A DNA stretch of 64,000 nucleotides from Nostoc sp. 'Peltigera membranacea cyanobiont' 210A (GTDB taxonomy: Bacteria; Cyanobacteriota; Cyanobacteriia; Cyanobacteriales; Nostocaceae). The notes beneath the pieces are model-generated. The model had not been told where the DNA came from. It worked only from the letters and a program-made list of their open reading frames with translations, and did no database searches. The stretch lies in the NCBI RefSeq assembly GCF_002246015.1, contig NZ_NOLJ01000001.1:140726-204725 (forward strand), read 5' to 3'. Positions 61,501 to 64,000 of this stretch are shown here, in pieces; position 1 is the stretch's first letter; the number at the start of each line of letters is the position of its first letter. The translations under genes and the position numbers were made by a program.

Positions 61501-62662
61501 TGCGGCACTGCAAACAATAATTGTAGCTGGCGAAGCTTGTCCTGCTGAATTAATCAAGCAATGGTCTATTGGCAGAAACTTTTTCAACGCTTACGGGCCA
61601 ACGGAAGCTACTGTCTGTGCCACGATTGCAAAATGCACTGATGGCGAGAAAATATCTATTGGTAAGGCGATCGCCAATACACAAGTCTACATCTTAGACG
61701 AAAATTTGCAACCAGTGCCTGTGGGTGTGCCAGGAGAGTTACATATCGGTGGTGTTGGGTTAGCAAGAGGCTACCTCAATCGCCCCGAACTAACTCAGGA
61801 AAAATTCATTATCAACCCCTTTCAAAGAGGCAGGGGGCAGGGAGCAGAGAGAAGTGCGGTCTTGGGCTTTGCCCAAGTGGAGCAACTTCGGGGGGGCAGG
61901 GGGGAAATATGCGACTCTCGCCTCTATAAAACTGGTGATTTGGCACGTTATTTACCGGATGGCAACATCGAATACCTGGGACGCATTGACAATCAAGTTA
62001 AAATTCGGGGCTTCCGCATCGAGTTGGGAGAAATCGAAGCATTACTGAGCCGACATGATGATGTGCAGATATGTTGTGTCATCGCTCGTGAAGAAACTCC
62101 GGGTAATAAGCGCTTAGTTGCCTACGTAGTGCCACAAAAAGAGGTGACACCCACAACGGACGAACTGCGCCAGTTCCTTTTCAATAAACTTCCTGGCTAT
62201 ATGGTGCCATCTGCTTTTGTGATATTGGAGTCTTTACCCCTGACACCTAACGGCAAAGTAGACCGTCGCGCTTTGCCTAACCCCGATTTACAACAGGAAC
62301 TATCAGATTATGTAATGCCAAATACACAAGTAGAAACAATCATTGCTGGCATTTGGCAAAAAGTACTGAAAGTAGAGAAAGTGGGAATTTACAATAATTT
62401 CTTTGAGCTAGGAGGTCATTCGTTACTACTGGTACGAATTAATCAGCAATTACAAGAAATCTTTGGTTTAGAACTGTCTATAGTTGATATGTTCAATTAT
62501 CCAAATGTACATAGCTTAAGTCAATACTTGAATACTAAGCTAAAAAAAGAAGATGCAATTAAAGAAAACATTTATCGTATTCAATCTCACAATGAGAGTA
62601 AAACTTTAAGAAACCAACAATTGGAATCAAGACAACAATATCGCTCTCAGAGAAAAAGGTAA
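52577..62662 (+). CDS. Trimodular NRPS: C-A(Thr)-PCP-C-A(Pro-like)-PCP-C-A(Phe)-PCP
   Basis: 3361 residues. Each of three C domains has an intact HHxxxDG (VHHIVFDGW, MHHVVSDGW, IHHIVFDGW). A-domain codes read by alignment to GrsA are module 1 DFWNIGMVH (Thr), module 2 DVQFISQLA (related to proline codes, uncertain) and module 3 DAWTIAAVC (Phe). Carriers FFEVGGHSLLA, FFELGGHSLLA and FFELGGHSLLL lie at ~1056, 2191 and 3275. No epimerase, methylation or thioesterase domain is present. The basic tail (..ESRQQYRSQRKR) suits docking to the PKS that starts 2 bp downstream. The predicted chain is aryl-Thr-(Pro-like)-Phe-ketide. Modules 2 and 3 are highly alike, so one probably arose by duplication. 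Several repeat insertions are listed separately. Confidence 0.93.
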   Translation: MSYSAEINPLEPNKPVKTGEDIWQAIASILDLQNQAPDLVAVSRNEHPPLSFSQERLWFIHQLQPDSSTYNVSLAFRLQGLLNISALEHSFNEIIQRHEALRTTFLASENKPVQVIAPSLNLTLPVVDLRELPEIERETQVLQLVKNEVQQPFDLEQGSLLRSSLVQLHENEYVLLLSVHHIVFDGWSDGVLWRELTVLYTAFCAGKPSPLPELPIQYADFAVWQRQWLQGQIMDTQLEYWKQQLAGSPPLLELPTDRVRPLIQTSRGSIKHFQLGDRLTQKLKSLSEKSGATLFMTLLTGFVILLSRYSNQQDILVGSPIANRNRSELESLIGFFVNTLVLRTDVSGNPSFWELLQRVRQVAMEAYSHQDAPFEQVVEALQPERNLSYSPLFQVMFVLLNTPPGKLELPGLSSTPLQIENPTAKFDLTLLITESEQGLSGSLEYNSDLFEQATITRMVGHFVTLLEGIVANPEERISQLPLLTQPEQQQLFGEWNNTQANYPSDKCIHQLFEEQCFSTPDAVAVVFDNQQLTYHQLNCRANQLAHYLRSLGVKADTLVGLCVERSLEAIVGILGILKTGGAYLPLDPEYPTERLRFMLEDAQVKVLLTQQQLVESIPQHQAHLVSLDTDWEKIAQECELNPENTAAIDNLAYVIYTSGSTGKPKGVLVNHSNVVRLFAATDAWYHFNAQDVWTMFHSYAFDFSVWEIWGALLYGGRLVVVPYLVTRSPESFYKLLCQEKVTILNQTPSAFRQLIQVEQSITFPPAPCLLPPASSLNLRLVIFGGEALEIKSLQPWFERHGDQMPQLVNMYGITETTVHVTYRPLSKADLNHTASVIGRPIPDLQVYVLDKYFQPLPIGVPGEMYVGGEGVTRGYLNRPELTAERFISNPFNKSKLYKTGDLARYLPNGELEYLGRIDNQVKIRGFRIELGEIEASIVQHPAIWESVVVVREDEPGDKRLVAYVVPQVEQSPTVLELRQFLKAKLPEYMMPSAFVLLESLPLTSNGKVDRRALPKPEIDSTLLEKYVAPRTPIEEMLAQIWAQVLKLERVGIHDNFFEVGGHSLLATQLLSRIRTSFKVELALRELFARATVAELAQSIGQLQQQDLELTSLPIFPRTRDAELPLSYAQQRLWFLDQFEPNSPFYNIPMALRLVGNLKQAALEQSLQEIIHRHEALRTNFITVDGKPSQIIQPETNWTVSVVDLKYLSTLEQEITSQQLAQQQITQPFDLAKGTLIRATLVVLSETEHVLLVCMHHVVSDGWSMGVFVQELAALYNVYAQGQLSPLPPLPIQYADFAIWQRQWLQGEVLQSQLSYWQQQLKDAPALLSLPTDRPRPAEQTYHGTHQEFALSFELTSKLTKLSQEQGCTLFMTLLAAFDTLLYRYTGTEDILVGSPIANRDRSEIEGLIGFFVNTLVMRTDLAGNPTFSELLLRVREMAMEAYTHQDLPFEMLVEALQPERNLSYTPLFQVMFVLQNAPTSELELTGLTVNPLLIKGTTSRFDLTLSMEYTPTGLVGWWEYNTDLFDASTIERMTGHFVTLLEGIIANPKERISQLPLLTEVEQQQLLVEWNDTEVDYPLHKCIHQLFEEQVELTPDAVAVEFQNQQLTYKQLNYRANQLAHYLRSWGVGADVLVGLCVERSLEMVIGLLGILKAGGAYVPLDPKYPSDRLSFILEDTQVKVLLTQQRLIDKLPQWEKAGGQVVTERSRSGAGSRGEKPSTKNGASLKRKNEVLSYSPSYQAKLVCLDTDAELISQCSPDNIISGVQPNNLVYIIYTSGSTGQPKGIAMSQLALCNHILWHRDNLKISRGAKTLQFASVNFDVSFQEIFTTWYSGGTLFLITEELRRDALALLGFLQEKQIQRMFLPVVGLQQLAEVALGNGIVNTGLREIITSGEQLQITPAISGWLSKLTDITLHNQYGPSESHLATSYTLPDAIDTWPLLPSIGRPISNTQIYILDKYLQPVPVGVSGEVYISGALLAQGYFNRPQLTQEKFIPNPFLKAGGRRQEAEGEIFTQHGLNAPLPLTALLYKSGDLARYLPDGKLESLGRIDNQVKIRGFRIELGEVEAVLGQLSDVQASCAVVREDTPGDKRLVAYIVPQPEQTISISQVRNFLKEKLPEYMVPSAIVILDALPLSANRKLDRRALPTPDLHNQLSDRYVAPRNPIEEIVSVIWAQVLKVERVGIHDNFFELGGHSLLATQLVSRVRSSLNVELPLRSLFAAPTVAELSQHIQQLQQQDLTTSAILPRTRDAELPLSYAQQRLWFLDKLNPNSPFYNLLVALRLDGTLNQTALQQSLQEIIYRHEALRTNFITVNGEPVQVIREHGAGGREQGAGSREQGILSIVDLKYLSITEKELALQQLAQQQAHQPFKLADESLIRTTLVTLSDTEQALLVFIHHIVFDGWSMGVFVQELMALYNAYSQGQPSPLTPLPIQYADFAIWQRQWLQGDVLQSQLSYWQQQLKDAPALLSLPTDRPRPPVQTFAGAYQKFTLSAQLTDRLTKLSQEQGCTLFMTLLAAYDTLLYRYTGAADILVGTPIANRDRSEIEGLIGFFVNTLVMRSNLAGNPTFSELLTRVREVALSAYTHQNLPFEMLVEALQPERNLSHTPLFQVVFNLQNSPVQKLELAGLTVSSLPVESTATKVDLALSMENTTQGLVGVWEYNTDLFDASTIERMNGHFVTLLEAIVANPSERISQLPLLTAVEQQLLVDWNNTWVEYPEDKCIHQLFEEQVKRTPDAVAVVFDNQQLTYQQLNSRANQLAHYLRSLGVKPDVLVGICVERSLEMVVALLGILKAGGAYLPLDPEYPQDRLSFMLEDAQVSLLLTQRLIDRFPQHQAKQVFLDEAWSQIAQNNQDNPTSEAKAFHLANVIYTSGSTGRPKGVMVEHKGLCNLAQAQIQTFGLTSDSRILQFASFSFDASIWEVVMALMSGGTLYLGTQDSLLPGKPLIERLRDYSITHITLPPSALAVIPFEELAALQTIIVAGEACPAELIKQWSIGRNFFNAYGPTEATVCATIAKCTDGEKISIGKAIANTQVYILDENLQPVPVGVPGELHIGGVGLARGYLNRPELTQEKFIINPFQRGRGQGAERSAVLGFAQVEQLRGGRGEICDSRLYKTGDLARYLPDGNIEYLGRIDNQVKIRGFRIELGEIEALLSRHDDVQICCVIAREETPGNKRLVAYVVPQKEVTPTTDELRQFLFNKLPGYMVPSAFVILESLPLTPNGKVDRRALPNPDLQQELSDYVMPNTQVETIIAGIWQKVLKVEKVGIYNNFFELGGHSLLLVRINQQLQEIFGLELSIVDMFNYPNVHSLSQYLNTKLKKEDAIKENIYRIQSHNESKTLRNQQLESRQQYRSQRKR
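54858..54898. repeat. CTGCCCC heptamer array in module 1 A domain
   Basis: CCCCCTGCCCCCTGCCTCCT and a following CTGCCCC unit encode the Pro-rich insert PPAPCLLPPASS between the A4 and A5 regions (after QVEQSITF, before LNLRLVIFGGEAL). In frame. Confidence 0.8.
57660..57780. repeat. Compound repeat insertion in module 2 A domain
   Basis: A G-rich unit (GCAGGGGGGCAGG), the common GGTAACTGAGCGTAGTCG element and a second G-rich unit (GGAGCAGGGAGCAGGGG) add about 40 residues, from KAGGQVVTERSRSG to LKRKNEVLSYS, before the A3 motif. In frame. Confidence 0.8.
58574..58660. repeat. Heptamer array and palindromic repeat at module 2 A hinge
   Basis: AGGCAGG occurs four times in 7-bp phase (58578-58605, last unit degenerate), followed by CACGGGCTAAACGCCCCGC and CTACCGCTAACAGCAC. 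The block lies between NPFLK and LLYKSGDL. In frame. Confidence 0.8.
59553..59594. repeat. G(A/G)GCAGG x6 heptamer array in the third C domain
   Basis: Six 7-bp units (42 bp) encode GAGGREQGAGSREQG between EPVQVIREH and ILSIVDL. The total is a multiple of three, but a single-unit change would shift the frame. Confidence 0.88.
61827..61912. repeat. Compound repeat insertion at module 3 A hinge
   Basis: AGGCAGGGGGCAGGGAGCAG, then GGTCTTGGGCTTTGCCCAAG and GGGGGGGCAGGGGGG. It lies between NPFQ and RLYKTGDL and adds about 33 residues in frame. Confidence 0.8.
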
Positions 62663-62664
62663 AA

Positions 62665-64000
62665 ATGACAATAAATTCAGTGCATAAAAATAATGAGTTT
62701 GACAACTCTGAAATAGCAATAGTTGCTGTTGCTGGTAGATTTACAGGTGCAAAAGATATTGAATCATTTTGGCATAATTTACGAGATGGCGTAGAATCTA
62801 TCTCCTGGCTAACGGATGAAGAATTAATAAATTCCGGCGTTTCTCTAGATTTGCTGAGTAACCCTAATTATGTAAAAGCTAGTGCTGTTCTATCAGAGAT
62901 TGAATTGTTTGATGCTAATTTCTTTGCTTATAGTGCCAAAGAAGCTGAGTTAATAGATCCACAACAACGCCTATTCTTAGAATTGGCTTGGGAAGCAATA
63001 GAAAAAGCTGGTTATGACCCGCAAACCTACAATGGTTTAATAGGGGTTTATGGTGGTGTAGGGATGAGCAGATATTTGTTCAATAATCTCTATCCTAATT
63101 ATCAATTATTAGAAACAATTGACCCTATCCAATTAGGAATTTCAAACGATAAAGATTTTTTACCTACACGAGTTGCATATAAACTTAACTTGACTGGCCC
63201 CGCAGTAAATGTGCAAACAGCGTGTTCTACTTCTTTGGTTGCTGTTCATGTAGCTTGTCAAAGTCTCTTAAATGGTGAATGTGACATAGCTTTAGCTGGT
63301 GGAGTTACTCTGGGCATTCCCCAAAAGATAGGTTATTTACATCAAGAGGGAATGATTCTTTCTCCTGATGGACACTGCCGTGCTTTTGATGCTAAAGCAC
63401 AAGGAACGATCGCGGGTAGTGGTGCTGGGATTATAGTATTGAAAAGATTAAAGGATGCAATAAGCGATCGCGACTACATTCATGCAATTATTAAAGGCTC
63501 GGCCATCAATAACGATGGTGCAATGAAAGTGGGTTTCACTGCTCCTAGTGTTAGCGGTCAAGCAGCAGTGATTGGCGAAGCTCAAGCTATAGCGGGTGTA
63601 GATGCCGAAACAATTTCCTACATCGAAGCTCATGGTACAGCTACACCTTTAGGCGACCCGATTGAAATTGCAGCTTTAACTCAAGCTTTTAGTCAAAGTA
63701 CTGATAAAAAAGGTTTCTGCGCGATTGGTTCGTTAAAAACCAACTTAGGACATTTGGATACAGCAGCAGGTGTGGCAGGTTTGATTAAGACTGTATTAGC
63801 ACTGCAACATAAAATGCTGCCTCCTAGTTTGCATTTCGAGACACCTAATCCCAAAATTGATTTTGCTAACAGTCCTTTTTATGTCAATACAACTCTGACT
63901 GAATGGAAAACAGATAACATTCCTCGCCGTGCTGGCGTTAGTTCCTTTGGTATGGGGGGTACTAATGCTCATGTGATTTTAGAAGAAGCACCTGTTTTTG
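62665..64000 (+). CDS. Type I PKS, N-terminal ketosynthase (runs off the window)
   Basis: The ATG at 62665 is 2 bp after the NRPS stop. The 445 residues visible are one complete-looking KS domain: IAIVAVAGRFTGAKDIESFW, DPQQRLFLELAWEAIE, catalytic Cys in QTACSTSLVAVH (~187), His in EAHGTATPLGDP (~322) and NLGHLDTAAG (~361), ending GMGGTNAHVILEEAPVF. It would extend the peptide with a malonyl-type unit after Phe. AT, reducing and release domains must lie beyond base 64000. Confidence 0.93.
   Translation, partial: MTINSVHKNNEFDNSEIAIVAVAGRFTGAKDIESFWHNLRDGVESISWLTDEELINSGVSLDLLSNPNYVKASAVLSEIELFDANFFAYSAKEAELIDPQQRLFLELAWEAIEKAGYDPQTYNGLIGVYGGVGMSRYLFNNLYPNYQLLETIDPIQLGISNDKDFLPTRVAYKLNLTGPAVNVQTACSTSLVAVHVACQSLLNGECDIALAGGVTLGIPQKIGYLHQEGMILSPDGHCRAFDAKAQGTIAGSGAGIIVLKRLKDAISDRDYIHAIIKGSAINNDGAMKVGFTAPSVSGQAAVIGEAQAIAGVDAETISYIEAHGTATPLGDPIEIAALTQAFSQSTDKKGFCAIGSLKTNLGHLDTAAGVAGLIKTVLALQHKMLPPSLHFETPNPKIDFANSPFYVNTTLTEWKTDNIPRRAGVSSFGMGGTNAHVILEEAPVF

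Noticed and set aside
52577..62662. Epimerase or thioesterase in the trimodular NRPS
   Set aside because: Every HHxxxDG domain is followed by an A domain and none has the E-type motifs; the C-terminus is a carrier plus basic tail.

Overview
The window looks like the chromosome (or a large plasmid) of a filamentous, heterocyst-type cyanobacterium, probably Nostoc or a close relative. The evidence is the dense scatter of GCGATCGC/GCGATCG (HIP1-type) octamers, the GC-rich interspersed palindromic repeats (GTTCGCG..GCGTGTCG types), the short G-rich heptamer arrays, and the gene families present. No rRNA, tRNA, CRISPR array or transposase was seen. Almost the whole window is specialised metabolism.

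Region 1 (1-11.6 kb, mostly minus strand): the end of a large repetitive protein; a small unknown; a coiled-coil/GUN4 protein; an SbmA/BacA-like ABC exporter; a small Gly-rich membrane protein; a LamG-patatin phospholipase-like protein; and a microviridin cassette consisting of precursor mdnA and two ATP-grasp cyclases (mdnB, mdnC). The core ends in a TxKxPSDxED motif.

Region 2 (12.3-48.2 kb, plus strand): an aeruginosin-type cluster. aerA (A-KR-PCP) makes a phenyllactate-type starter. aerB (docking-C-A-PCP-E) has the Leu code DAWFLGNVV and so adds D-Leu. aerD/E/F build the Choi precursor from prephenate. Two aerG-like NRPSs follow (C-A-PCP-C-PCP and C-A-PCP-C). Between and around them lie decoration genes: APS kinase and sulfotransferase, aldo/keto reductase, 2OG-Fe(II) oxygenase, GT39-type lipid-linked glycosyltransferase, GtrA, SGNH-like protein and MBOAT acyltransferase. 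Transport genes are a peptide-binding protein, an MFS exporter and a second copy of the ABC exporter. The predicted product is a hydroxylated, glycosylated, acylated and possibly sulfated aeruginosin, resembling in outline the Nostoc glycolipo-aeruginosin Aer-865.

Region 3 (48.2-64 kb, plus strand, runs off the end): a separate NRPS/PKS cluster. It has an O-methyltransferase, a chorismate lyase, an acyl-AMP ligase and an ACP (a 4-hydroxybenzoyl starter), a trimodular NRPS (Thr, a Pro-like residue, Phe) and the KS of a PKS. I do not recognise its product.

The most striking non-coding signal is a family of 9-bp iterons (CTTAACTTT/CTTAACTGT). They occur on both sides of the mdnA/aerA divergent intergenic region and again upstream of cluster 3, each plus-strand set followed by a shared ~36-bp box (TGCTATTGCATTTT..TTGA..CTGAGATTATT). 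This suggests one regulator for three peptide clusters, two of which make serine-protease inhibitors. A second signal is the repeated in-frame invasion of the NRPS genes by short repeats, mainly at A-domain hinges and linkers. One is a pure 5 x 8 bp array in aerG2 that would shift the frame if its copy number changed.
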